This document shows, piece after piece, positions 23,101 through 33,350 of a stretch of DNA of 64,000 nt (position 1 is its first letter; every line of letters starts with the position of its first letter). The position numbers and the translations under genes are program-made. This stretch comes from Mytilus edulis (Eukaryota > Mollusca > Bivalvia > Mytilida > Mytilidae), in NCBI RefSeq assembly GCF_963676685.1, contig NC_092349.1:43043426-43107425 (forward strand). The letters run 5' to 3'. The notes below the pieces were generated by a model that searched no databases, was not told the origin of the DNA, and saw nothing but the letters and a program-made list of their open reading frames with translations.

Positions 23101-26100
23101 TTATCCATTGATTAAGCACAAGTTTTTTTATAAAATTTTATCAAAGCATTATCTCCCCTTTTATACAAAGTGTAGATTTAGGGACAGACGACCAAGCTTT
23201 ACTTGTCAATATTTTAATCAGCTGACACGTTATCTAACCTTTGCATTAACTTTAAATTGTTACCACATTTTCATTTAATAAAAATCCATTCAGGCTTCAC
23301 AAGTATCAATTTTTTTAATATCCAAAATATACAATTCAAACATCCTACCTTGAGATTTCAATGCATTCCTTGGCCAAGTTTGACAAAGCAAAAGCTGCAG
23401 ACTGGACAACAGCAGGATGTTGGGACTGAAATAAAGCAAATCTTTTACTGCAAGGAAAACTCAGAGAAAATGTTCATTGCAAAAAACAACAGTGAGATTT
23501 TTAATATTCTTTCTTTCATTCTTAACTAATTTACTCCTTCATGTTTCAACTGTGTTCCTGATCATATAAAATAAATTTGGGTTTAATTTTATAAATCATC
23601 TTTAATGTTTAACATGAGTTATGTTATCTCTGATTGGATACAACAACTATTGCACATTCTATTTAAGAATAGGTTTCTCAGGTTTTCTGAGAAAACTTCT
23701 ATCAATGTTTACCAACAATGCCTCATACACTTATACTGAGATATTAATACCGGTAAGTTGATTTGATATCCGAATGCTATGTATCCTATCAAGAATATAA
23801 TGTCTCAAAATCATGTAGCCTTTAAGACTAAAAGGTCTTTAAATGTTGTAATAGCCATTAGAGAAATTAACATAGTGAAGGAACTTTATCTAAGGATCCT
23901 TATTAACCTTAGTTTAAACATATCTATTCATAGTGGATTGGGAAACAAGTTTTGCAACTTATATTAATCTCTTTCCACTTTGCAGGTGCGAGTGCTGCCT
24001 TGTAGCGGCATTAGCCTACTCTTTTTCGAAATCTACAAGGGTGTGTTTAACGTGCAAGAGATATGGCTCTCTCCATTAATTAACACGGGTCAGCCATTTA
24101 TCGTCCCCTTCCGACAGACTATCATCGTTTCCTTAAGACTTGTCTGTACATGTGTTAATAGATATGGTTTATATGTTTTAAAATTTCATGTTTCAAGTTA
24201 AGCATATAACATTTATTGAAAAAAAGCAAGCATTTCAATTGGTATTAAAATCATTTTAGTTTAGTTGGTTTGCAAAAAAATAAGCACAACTATTTCTGAG
24301 TATTCATTGATAATGATATCTAACTTATACACATTTTTCTTCAATGTAAATCTCATATTAGACTAACCTGTAGCAATTTAATTAATGGTGCAACCACACC
24401 CTGAGCTCGGACCATATTTCTGCATTCTTGACTGTCACCTGCCAAATTACCTAGGGCCCAAGCACTCTGGTCCTATAAAAATAAAACATAAGGTAAAGAT
24501 AGTCAACAGCTGCTCCTAAAACTCACGAAATTATTCAATACTGTGGATTCGTTTATTTTCGTGGGTATCAATTTTCGCTGATTGAGGAAAACTTTTTCAT
24601 GATTTAGTTATCTCTTAATTATACATGCTATACAAAGCCTATATAAAATTTGTAACTTTTTGAACATTTGAGTTTGTGGTTCACCTGTTCCCACGAAAAT
24701 TGGTTTCCAATGAATAATAATGAATCCGCAGTACATGTAGTAAGAATCGTGAATATCATATGAAAAAAGCTATGAGAAGAGAAACGTTTTAGTACTGAAA
24801 GCATTAGTTTTGAGGAATTACATCTGTTTGAGACTAAACTTCAGATTGATCTACAAAAAAAATAAGTTAACAACTTCTTTTTACAACTGTTTTTAATTAG
24901 AAATGTTGGTTATATGGCTCTTTGTCCCATCAAACAAAAATTCACAGAGAAAACAACCTTTTAGTTGATTTTTATTTTTTTTAAAGGGTCCTTCAAGGTT
25001 TGGTTACAGAAAGGAAATGTTCATGTTAAATCCATAATAAACTGCATTTATATTTGATTGTTTTTTATTGTTGTAAAAACGACAAAACCAAACTTTAATC
25101 CCATCAACCTCCACCTGTATTTCATGTCTTTCTAAGTTATCAGTTATTTTTGATTAATCAGTATATTGCATTCTCCTCTAGTGGTTGTTGTTGGTGGATA
25201 GTTGTCTCATTGGCAATCTTTATATTGTTATAAGGATTTTACACACTTCACAGTTGGTAAATAAATAGCAGCTGAAGAAAAATACCACTAATACAAACAC
25301 ATTACATATTTACAATAAACATGAAAATTTCTGTGTGATGGTTATTTTTGCTTATTTCACAATCATGAATACTCTGCATAAAAAATCTGACATTCATAAT
25401 AATTTGCAAAATTTAACTTAATTCATGAAAAAGAGGCATTTAAAGTTTCATATTTCAGGATTGGGTGTAACATTGTTAAAGGTTACCAGTAAGCATTGAA
25501 ATAGTAAAATATCAATCTGCAAAAATTTTCACATTTAAAATATTAATCTTCTTCTCGTAGAATAGATTAGTACCTGTAAGAGAAAGTTCTGACTACTTAA
25601 GTAAGCTACTAAGTATGGAGCTACATATTTAGAGATTAACATGGCCTGGTCATGACTTCCTGCTGATATGTTTGTAATACACCATCCAGCTTCTAGCTGT
25701 AAATCTGAATTTGTTCCTGTATATAGTCCAACCAGTGTGTGTATAATGTTTTCCTCACTAGAAAAAATCAAATTTCATTATCAATTAATTATAAAGTTGA
25801 ATAAACACTGATAACACAGAGAATTTTTTTAGCATGCGTAGCTAAGTAGCTTAATTACTTACTTTATCTCTAAAGGCAGATTGATTTATTATTGGTGTTT
25901 AATGTCTCTTTCGATAGTATAAGCTTTATCACAGCAGTCACTGTTTAATGATGAAGTAAGCAAGGCTGCAAGAGTATCAAGAGAGAACCATGCAGGAAAA
26001 ACCGACAACCCTAGTCAACTTTCATTAGAGACAAACACACCTGCCATGTACTCCGTTCAAACTCACAACTTCAGTGTTGACAGATAGAGATACAGTAGAC

Positions 26101-29100
26101 AAACAAATTACACTACAACTCACTAAGGGCATAAATATAATGTCCTGTCATATCAAAGAGTGATATACAACAAATATGATCAGGAACTGTGAATGAACCC
26201 CAGCCCTGCAATTTCAATTATCTCCCCTTTAACATTGATTTTCAATTGAATCCCCTTGTATGTTTTTTTCGTGCACCATATTGTATATTGACCAATCAAA
26301 GGCCCTGAATAATGATAATTTACTTGCCTTACAAATGCATCAATGTACACTGTTCCTTGTGAAAATGCCTGTCTTAAAAGTTTTAAAGCTGCTAAAGTGT
26401 TAGTTCCAGACTTCTTTAAATTAGCTGTTATGGTTTTTACCTAAAAAAAATAACACTTGTAAATGAAATGTAACAGCATATCCATTTCTACTTCACATTA
26501 AAAAACAGTAAAAGCAATGTCACACTGATATATTAAATCAAGATCAAAGTTTTTTTTTTTCTAAAATAGAATTGAATAAACCTTGTCATGGTTATTGTAT
26601 AAAATGCTTTCATAATTTTTTTATATTTTGAAATTAAAAGTAATCTCTTTACTGTCCTAAACACATTGCACAATGTATCTTAATATTGAACTTTCTTGAA
26701 AACTGATAATTTGATTCCATGGAAACTTTTATCTTAATGTCAGAACATCTATTATAAATTTTTAGTTTTTTGTGTGGTGTTATGTGGATTGATGTTGGTC
26801 TTGTTTTGTTTTTTTACCCATGGTGTTGTCTGTGTTTTTTTCATTGCCTCCTTTGTATCACTTTCCAAATTGTTGTACTTCTCATAAAACAAAATATTCA
26901 ACTTTTTCACAGACAATTTTGCCACCCAGTAATTTAAACTACAGCCATTAAAATTGCCTGTACATGTCATTTACATACATGTACATAATTTACTAAAATA
27001 AACTATCCATACCTCACTTATACTGTATTCATCTGTAATTTCTTCTCCTTCAGCTAAACGAAATCTTTTTGAGCTTAGTAATTTATCTTTCTTTTCTTTT
27101 CTTAAAGCTGAAAATAAAAAAAATCATGTGGTTCCTTATTATAATTATGGTTATGCATTATGCAACACAAACAGATCCAAAAAATATGTGACACAACTCA
27201 AAATGATATCTTATTTTAAAACTAGTACATGTAGTACTGTTCTCATAGAGTTATATCTTGCCTGTACATGTAATTTTGAAAGTATAAATTACAGTTTGAA
27301 TGCTACATGTAGCAATTTTTTTCTTTGCTGGCTGTTTGTACATACATGTATATTGACTTACTGTAGATGAGCATGTGGTCAGGGTTTTGATTTGTATTAG
27401 GCAGTGGCTATTTTGCCGGCTCCGGCAAAATAGCGATTTGTATACAGTTTTGCTATTTTGCCGGTCTTGATTAAGATTGAAATAGAAGTATAGAAATTAA
27501 TAATAGAAAAAATATAGAAACATACACTTTAATGTGAAATCCCTATACAACTACATGTATGTCTTACTTAAACATTTATACAAAACTTGTATATTAAGAT
27601 TGATATTCTTTACTTAAAAATTAACATCTTGTTATTGATACTAGTACATTTTTTCTTTAATATGAAGTAAAAAAAAAAAAGAAGCATTAATATTAAAATA
27701 GATACTAGTCTAGAAATTTGTTCTTTCATGAATAGGAAGTCTAAAAAAAAAGCTTACAATATTAATATTTATACTTGTACTATTTCTATATGCATCATGA
27801 GAACAATATTTTGTTTATCCATTGCACCATAGACTATAGATTATTATTAAAGTTTTGTATGGTTTTCATGAATTCTATAGTCCTCGTTTCACGTTTCAAA
27901 GTACTCCAAAAAACCGGCTGTAGCTCTTCATTTTATAAGTCAAAAATAATGCAAGTTTGTTTGATAACAAATTTGTTATTTTCCGTATTTTTTTCAATGT
28001 TCAACAGGAATTAATGTATGTTAATGTAATTAAATGAGTGCATTTTGTATTAATATTTGCTCTTTTGGGAGATATTTGAACTTTGTCAGATTTTCAGTTT
28101 TAACTTGCATGCAAGGTGCATAGGGTTTCTCTGAGCTGTGAAAGACTCCTGATGAAGTTGAACAGATCTTTCATATAGAATTATGAATTCCCGCAAATTT
28201 ATCTGATATTAAAACAAAAAGTATCATATCCATGAAAAAAAAATATACAGACTTTGTCCTCTTCTGTTTTCAAATAACTGCCTTATAAAAGAAAGGAGTA
28301 GGTCCGGTAAGGACCGATTTTGGCCTCAAATTTCAGGTTCATCTGACGAAAGATTTTGACCTCTTTTTAAACACTTAAGTGTCTATTTCATTTGATTCAG
28401 TTAGTTTTTGTGAAAGGTTTTAACTGATTTAGTCATTAAAAACGATCCGATTCAAGCTCAAAATGAAAAATCTACCAAATTTGTTAAAAAATATCACTTT
28501 TCAGATGGTTTTTGTCAAAAATGAAAGTGGCCGCATCCGTGTTCATCCTAAACCTTTATATATGTTATGTATTATCATAAAATACAACTCTCATTCCAAT
28601 ATTAAGGATGAACAGGAATGCGGCCACTTTCGTTTTAAGCGAAAACCGTCTAAAATTTAACTAAAATGATAGAATTGTGAAGATTTCAGTAATTTAGCAT
28701 GACTTAGTGGTGCTAGTACTCGATATATGTGCATTGTATTGTCAAAAACAGCCCATAATTATGTAGCAGAAGCATTCTACTGTCCAACAAATAACTAAAA
28801 GTTTACATTTTAACAATTTGGTAAAACTGCAATATTTTGGGGCCAAAAAGGGGTCTTACCGGACCTTCTCCTTTACACTAAATACAGTGACACAAATTAC
28901 GTTTTTAACCTATTTTCAATCATTTACTCAAAATATTAAGGTGACTGTTGTGTATCTTGTGTAAAGTGAAACCTCGAACTGCTGAAGCCAGAAACGAAAA
29001 ACAGACATTAGTCATTAGATACAAAAACTTGAACATAAAACAAACAGGTTGCCAAATTTCCTACCAATTTCTTCACTTCTATTTCTATTTCGTATTGTAT

Positions 29101-29143
29101 CAACGTCATCTGTCTTGTGTTTATATTGAGCTTTTCTGTCCAT
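17165..29143 (-). CDS. TMCO6: TMCO6-like, importin-alpha-related armadillo protein (13 coding exons)
   Basis: Exons in coding order: 29065-29143, 27013-27107, 26328-26440, 25574-25757, 24368-24472, 23349-23425, 22492-22605, 21234-21330, 20427-20595, 19911-20002, 18966-19133, 17814-17939, 17165-17179. They join to 1434 nt, 477 residues (human TMCO6 is about 493). The N-terminus is IBB-like ('RKAQYKHK', 'RNRNRSEEIALRKEKKDK'). Armadillo repeats follow with 'LEAGWCITNISAGS', 'SAWALGNLAGDSQECR', 'SEVSWVFTYLAS', 'VTPLLRCLGNLCSG', 'KKETLWVLSNLT' and 'ALYVLCNLAIHGEEIC'. Identity to TMCO6 rather than a classical importin alpha rests on recalled similarity along the whole chain. The protein's role is poorly defined; a link to nuclear import is inference. 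The ATG at 29143 has G at +4. The intron between 26328 and 25757 appears to use a GC donor. Exon 22492-22605 is followed by seven extra tandem copies. Confidence 0.88.
17330..17440 (-). repeat. RT-element 3' tail fragment (TMCO6 3' region)
   Basis: Reverse copy of the sequence at 10390-10500 ('GAGAATGGAAATGGGAAATG', 'CAAAGAGACAACAACCC'). It lies in the last TMCO6 intron, between 17179 and 17814. Confidence 0.6.
18312..18590 (+). mobile_element. tRNA-derived SINE, copy 2, head-truncated
   Basis: Begins after the B box and carries the conserved body ('GAAAAAGAGCAGGCTAATGC') to the 3' end ('CCACTATAAATAAATATG'). It lies in a TMCO6 intron, antisense to the gene. A 12-bp piece of the body present in copies 1, 3 and 4 ('CACTCGCACCCG' region) is deleted. 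Confidence 0.8.
18744..18920. mobile_element. MITE, TACTGTGGATTC terminal repeats, copy 1
   Basis: Starts TACTGTGGATTCA and ends in its inverse TGAATCCACAGTA, with TA at both ends. The interior contains 'AATAATTGAATCC'. One of three related insertions within TMCO6 introns. Confidence 0.7.
19110..19215. repeat. 4 x 26-bp tandem repeat spanning a TMCO6 splice acceptor
   Basis: Unit 'AATTACATAACACATACAAT' + 'GCCTGA' is repeated across the start of exon 18966-19133. On the coding strand each unit carries TTTCAG and the first ~16 nt of the exon. Only the acceptor at 19133/19134 keeps the frame; using the outer ones adds 26 or 52 nt, or 78 nt containing a TAA. Confidence 0.85.
20718..20825. mobile_element. 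MITE, TACTGTGGATTC family, decayed copy
   Basis: Left end TACTGTGGATTCATTTATTTT is clear; the right terminal repeat is not. In a TMCO6 intron. Confidence 0.5.
21632..22560 (-). repeat. 120-bp tandem array: eight copies of a TMCO6 exon 3' part with its donor
   Basis: Units start (plus strand, at CTTGAGGCT) at 21652, 21772, 21892, 22012, 22132, 22252, 22372 and 22492. The last (22492-22605) is the exon used in the gene model, because it alone has a pyrimidine-rich acceptor. Each of the other seven holds a 99-nt open segment (for example 21652-21750) of phase 2-2 encoding 'QVITVLLPHFVYHPDN' and 'ILSEVSWVFTYLAS', bounded by GTAGGT and by an upstream ...CTGAG. Segments are separated by 21 nt. The internal units are almost identical; the two ends have diverged, with synonymous or conservative changes. 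Reading through the 21 nt meets a TAG. Confidence 0.92.
23905..24138 (-). mobile_element. tRNA-derived SINE, copy 3, truncated
   Basis: Reverse orientation, from the 3' tail ('AGTTTAAACATATCTATTCA') through the body to 'CAGACTATCATCGTTTCCTT'. The tRNA head is missing. In a TMCO6 intron, same strand as the gene. Confidence 0.75.
24539..24733. mobile_element. MITE, TACTGTGGATTC family, copy 2
   Basis: TACTGTGGATTCGTTTATTT at the left and TGAATCCGCAGTA at the right. Inner arms 'CGTGGGTATCAATTTTCG' and 'CCCACGAAAATTGGT' also pair. TA-flanked, in a TMCO6 intron. Confidence 0.75.
25880..26120 (-). mobile_element. Decayed SINE-like repeat
   Basis: 'TTATTGGTGTTTAATGTCTC', 'GAAAAACCGACAACCCTAGT' and 'GTTCAAACTCACAACTTCAG' resemble a known bivalve short repeat whose end looks like a tRNA B box in reverse. 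Recognition is from recall and the copy is eroded. Confidence 0.4.
27407..27464. repeat. GCTATTTTGCCGG hairpin plus third copy
   Basis: The 13-mer is present at 27407-27419, inverted at 27422-27434 (2-nt loop) and direct again at 27452-27464. In the first TMCO6 intron. Confidence 0.7.
28292..28874. mobile_element. MITE with ~34-bp terminal inverted repeats
   Basis: Left end AAAGGAGTAGGTCCGGTAAG and right end CTTACCGGACCTTCTCCTTT pair, with GGCC...GGCC continuing inward. A second internal inverted repeat pairs 'GAAAGTGGCCGCATCC' (~28525) with 'GGAATGCGGCCACTTTC' (~28615). The apparent ORF across it is a by-product. Confidence 0.75.
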
Positions 29144-29371
29144 CACAGAAAAAAATAAGGGAAGGTTTGGGAAGGGAAAGCAACCAACGCTTTATAATCC
29201 CTTGAAGATTTATCTTAAAACCAATTCAACATAAAAAAGATTGCGATACTTTGTACTGTTGAGTCAATATTTTGTGGAGTAAAAGGAATATATAAATGAT
29301 TCGATAATAGTACTGTAGTGATACATTCATGATTTGAATAAGATATATTTAGAAAGTTTAAAAACATTTAC

Positions 29372-29440
29372 CTTGCAGTTGTCGTCCTCAGTTCTGTCTG
29401 TTGGTTTTAAGTAGTATCATGAAAAGGCGCCAAATTTAAC
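29372..29440 (-). promoter_or_regulatory. Candidate TMCO6 5' untranslated exon and promoter
   Basis: On the minus strand 'GACGACAACTGCAAG' is followed by a good donor GTAAAT at 29371. No ATG here opens a frame, so this would be a non-coding first exon. The link to the ATG exon (29143) lacks an obvious acceptor, so transcription from an unspliced start nearer 29200 is possible too. Confidence 0.35.
29426..29434. promoter_or_regulatory. E2F-like element
   Basis: GGCGCCAAA, that is TTTGGCGCC on the minus strand, matches the E2F consensus TTTSSCGC. It lies at the TMCO6 5' end, between TMCO6 (-) and MND1 (+), which are head to head. A CpG-bearing motif is uncommon in this AT-rich sequence. Confidence 0.4.
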
Positions 29441-29936
29441 TAATCATTTCTGCTTGACAAAATGGTAGTGTATATTATATATATGAACATATGGTTGTCA
29501 TACAGGCATTCATGTTTTATAACCACTCAAATATTCCATATTTTACCAATAAGAGCACATGTGCTTGGGAACCCTTTTGAGATTCGGAGTTTGGAAGAGG
29601 GTAGGAAGGGGGAGGGTTTTTTGTTGATTGTTACCATTATGAAAGAATAAGAAGCAGAAGCACTGCCCTTTACTGTCAAAGGGTGATTTTCGGATACTGT
29701 TAGTGTTTGTGTAAAATTGGTTAAAATTTTACCGTGATTTGTCAAAATATTCCTATTGTTATTCATCAGAGGTTTCAAATAATTATCATCATTACTGTTA
29801 GTTTTGGAAAAAAATTAAAGTGATTTGTCTAAACATATATGTAATACCCATAGATAAAGCTCGCCAAAAGTTCCCCACTGTTCTCTATTGTTAGATAAAA
29901 AGAACCATGACCAAATTGACTGTCTTTGATGTTATA

Positions 29937-30765
29937 CAAATACAAATACAAATATTTTATTGGCACAAACACAATTACAATAATTGGCAATGGCCCATAC
30001 AACTGGTATACAAATAGTAATAATGCATAGAATAGCAATAGGCATATTTAGAACAATATCATCGAACGATATCAATATCATCAACAGTAAATGATTAAAA
30101 AAAAAATATATCAATTACATAGTTGGTCAAACATATTAAGTATTGAAAATAATGACAATATTAATATGTAATATTATGAACAATGATTATTAGCAATTTT
30201 ATAGAGTTTGTTCTGCTTTACGCAGGTTCAAACTGTCTGAGATGAAAGAGGAAGTTAATTTTAGGATTGTGTATGAATTATTATTTAATAAAAAGATTAT
30301 ATTATTTTCATGTTTTTGAAATTTTGTAGGATCAACGATTATATTTGAAACTTTATGGTAAAATATGTCCCTCTTAGTTGAGTATTTTTCACAATGTAAA
30401 AGAAAATGTTTTTCATTTTCAATTTGACCAGAATTACATACAGAGCAGTATCTCTCATTTCTGGGAATATTTAGATGTCTCCCTCTTTCAATCATCAGTG
30501 TATGAGCGCTTATACGGATCTTACATATTGCAGCTCTGTCACTTCTGTTTTTTAATATATCAACATAGGGTGGTCTTCTGCCCATTATGTAGACACTTTT
30601 GAAAAAGTCTAACTTTTTGGATTCAAATATATTTGCATTTTGAACTTGCAAACATTGGTCATTAATTCTTTGTTTAATAGAATTTAAATTACCTTTAACA
30701 TAATTAAAGTTATTGATGATATAAGACATTCCAAGTTCATTATAAATGTGTGTTGTACTCTATCA
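29937..30765 (-). mobile_element. LINE B: 5'-truncated non-LTR retrotransposon, C-terminal ORF2
   Basis: An open stretch from about 30765 to 30199 reads 'HIYNELGMSYIINNFN', 'RRPPYVDILKNRSDR', 'IERGRHLNIPRNERYC', then CSVC...HFLLHC and 'ISDSLNLRKAEQTL' before the stop. It is the same ORF2 C-terminal module and the same 3' tail ('CCAATAAAATATTTGTATTT') as LINE A. No stop or frameshift is visible in the retained part, so it is a younger insertion than LINE A. It lies between TMCO6 and MND1 exon 2. Confidence 0.85.
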
Positions 30766-31348
30766 AGTAACTCTAGCCACATCTTTTATTTGTTGATCTC
30801 CTTGACCAGTACAGCATAATAGATTTTCTTAAATTTCTTCTCGAGTTATGTCCCTTCTGTTGTTAAATTATGTCTATTTTTAGCGCACTGGACAGACAAA
30901 TAAAATGGTCAAAAAATGGATGAAATCGATCAAAAATTGCGCATTTTACAAGGAATATATTGAACTTAATTCAAAAATGTATTTTTTGGCTTGTATCTTT
31001 ATATTTTATAAAAACTATGTTCCTGTAAGTTCCGGAAAATGGGAATAGCACGTTGTTGAACTTCTAAAATACACCTTTTCTTTGATATGCTTCATTAAAG
31101 TGCCGAACTGCGTCAAATTTGGGAAAAAAAATAAGAAAAAGTACAAAAATGTACATTGTTTTCTTTTTTTAATCAGTTTTTCTACAGTTTTAGAAGAGAA
31201 ATGGTCTTTTTCAAACCATTTTTATAATTTTACAGAATAAGTTAGTTGCTAAATCATAGATGTATTTTATATTTTTTGGATAATCAAAAATATTATAATA
31301 ATTTCATTCATGATGTTTATGAATATGTATTTATAAGTAAAGAGTTTT
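30766..31348. other. Non-coding, nothing recognised
   Basis: AT-rich, probably MND1 intron 1 or intergenic; no feature supported. Confidence 0.35.
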
Positions 31349-31358
31349 AAGAATTTAG

Positions 31359-31709
31359 AGAGAGCCGTGGTGTAGTGGTTAGTGCATCGGACTACTAACA
31401 CAAAGGTTCCTGGTTCGATTCCCAATTGGGATGAAAATTTCAGGAACTGAATTTTCGGCTCTCCCTTGACACCATTTGCGAGTATGGTCTCGAGGAAACG
31501 ATGATAGTCCGTCGGAAGGGGACGATAAATGGCTGACCCGTGTTAAGAGAGAGCCATATCTCTTGCACGTTAAAGACACCCTTGTAGATTTCGAAAAAGA
31601 GCAGGCTAATGCCGCTACAAGGCAGCACTCGCACCCGCAAAGTGGAAAGGGATTAATATAAGTTGCAAAACTTGTTTCACAATCCACTATAAATAAATAT
31701 GTTTAAACT
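31359..31709 (+). mobile_element. Full-length tRNA-derived SINE with 10-bp target duplication
   Basis: Flanked by AAGAATTTAG at 31349-31358 and 31710-31719. The head has a Pol III A box (TGGTGTAGTGG, about 31369-31379) and a perfect B box (GGTTCGATTCC, 31412-31422). A conserved body follows ('GAGAGAGCCATATCTCTTGC', 'GAAAAAGAGCAGGCTAATGC') and a short A/T tail. It is the only complete copy of four here, so it is the most recent insertion. The body conservation suggests one of the mollusc SINE families with a conserved central domain (such as RUDI), which I could not check. Confidence 0.9.
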
Positions 31710-31719
31710 AAGAATTTAG

Positions 31720-32639
31720 TGCATGCATTAAATAACAAAACATACAAGGCATAGAAAATACTTTTTGGAGCATACATATTTTTAACTTGTTCAATGTTTT
31801 CTAACAATTATATGTTCAATAAACTTGCTTATAAAAGTAAGCATACATTTTAAAGATAAAGTTTTTATATAAAATCTAAAAATATAAATATAATGAAAAC
31901 GGAAGTTCTACCTAAAAATGAAAAATATTCACATTTAATTGTTTCTTTACGAGAATATTTTGTAATATTGTTTTATCTAAACAAATATTATTTTTTAAAA
32001 TCAAGTCAATATAAAATATATATTTTGATTTTGTTTCTTTTTGATTTTTAGCATGTTTAATGGCTAAGTAGATTTTAATTGTCAGTTTTCTATTGTCCTG
32101 ATTGTCAATCTGCATCTCAATGACCAACTGGTTCATGTCATTATCAGATAAGTGTGAAAGCCATTACAACCCACATATAACCTTTGAAGTCAGGGTTGAG
32201 CTTCATCTATGGGTATTACATCTATGGTCTAAACATGCTATAAGAAAGTACATTTTCATGATTTTATTGTCATGCACCAAAAATTACAATTACTGTCATT
32301 TGGCAAGAATCTTTACGTTATTCTTTATGAATGTACCCCCGTTAAGGAGGCTCTTATTGGGGGTGTCCAAGTAATCACATAATCATTGATTATTTTTTTA
32401 ACAAAATAATCAAATAATCAAAAATACAGTCCTAGATTATCAAAAAATCATGAATATTTGGTCTGGTAATCAATCCTGGATGTGGAACAATTGAGAATCC
32501 AAATCTAAAGGATTAAGTTGCTTGGTGTTGAATACCTGGAAATATAAAGGTAGATCAAATGGTTGAGTAAGGTAATATCTTCTGTGGGTCTATTGTTTAG
32601 AGCACTGCCTTTAGATTCCAAGATTGAGGGTTCAAATTC
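31720..32639. other. Non-coding; TAATCA-rich stretch at 32370-32475
   Basis: Includes repeated AATCA/TGATT words ('ATAATCATTGATTATT', 'AATAATCAAATAATCA') of the same kind as 15336-15520. Nothing else recognised. Confidence 0.4.
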
Positions 32640-32860
32640 CTCTTTAGCTTGTACCATCTGTAACTGTAGACTGGTAGAGGTTTGACAGTAATTTTGTAAT
32701 ACCTGCTTCAGTGATTGTTATGTTGGACATTTTCGAGTGGGGACTTCTACCTTTGTCTTGGATGTTATCATCCGTTTCATTTGTAAATACTGATTGGAAC
32801 TGTTGATTTAAAATGTTCGCTTTTTCCTCAGTGTCTGTGACTAGTTTGCCATCTTTTTTA

Positions 32861-33350
32861 TGCCCCACCTACGATAGTAGCGGGGCATTATGTTTTCTGG
32901 TCTGTGCGTCCGTTCGTCCGTCCGTCCGTCCGTCCGTCCGTCCGTTCGTCCGTCAGTCCGTCTGTTCGTCCGTCTGTCCCGCTTCAGGTTAAAGTTTTTG
33001 GTCAAGGTAGTTTTTGATGAAGTTGAAGTCCAATCAACTTGAAACTTAGTACACATGTTCCTTATGACATGATCTTTCTAATTTTAAAGCCAAATTAAAC
33101 TTTTGACCCCAATTTCACGGTCCACTGAACATAGAAAATGAAAGTGCATGTTTCAGGTTAAAGTTTTTGGTCAAGGTAGTTTTTGATGAAGTTGAAGTCC
33201 AATCAACTTGAAACTTAATACACATGTTCCCTATGATAATATCTTTTTAATTTTAAAGCCTAATTATATTTTTTATCCTATTTCACGGTCCATTGAACAT
33301 GGAAAATGATAGTGCGAGTGGGGCATCCGTGTACTTTGGACACATTCTTG
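32861..33350 (+). repeat. Hairpin-capped GTCC-microsatellite repeat inside LINE C
   Basis: Begins with the hairpin TGCCCC...GGGGCA, then a (GTCC)n-like tract at 32905-32975. Two copies of an ~150-bp unit follow ('AAGTTTTTGGTCAAGGTAGT', 'GAAGTTGAAGTCCAATCAAC'), and it ends 'GGGGCATCCGTGTACTTTGG'. It splits LINE C coding sequence between 'GVAPL' and 'DGKLVTD'. Confidence 0.75.

Noticed and set aside
28463-28660. 65-codon frame in TMCO6 intron 1
   Set aside because: Lies within a MITE; its length is a consequence of the internal inverted repeat.
29462-29464. ATG at 29462 as the definite MND1 start
   Set aside because: Weak donor (GTAGTG) and no transcript support; reported only as a candidate.
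31367-31430. tRNA-like sequence with A and B boxes
   Set aside because: It is the head of a SINE with target duplications, and the body follows directly; no reason to call a functional tRNA.
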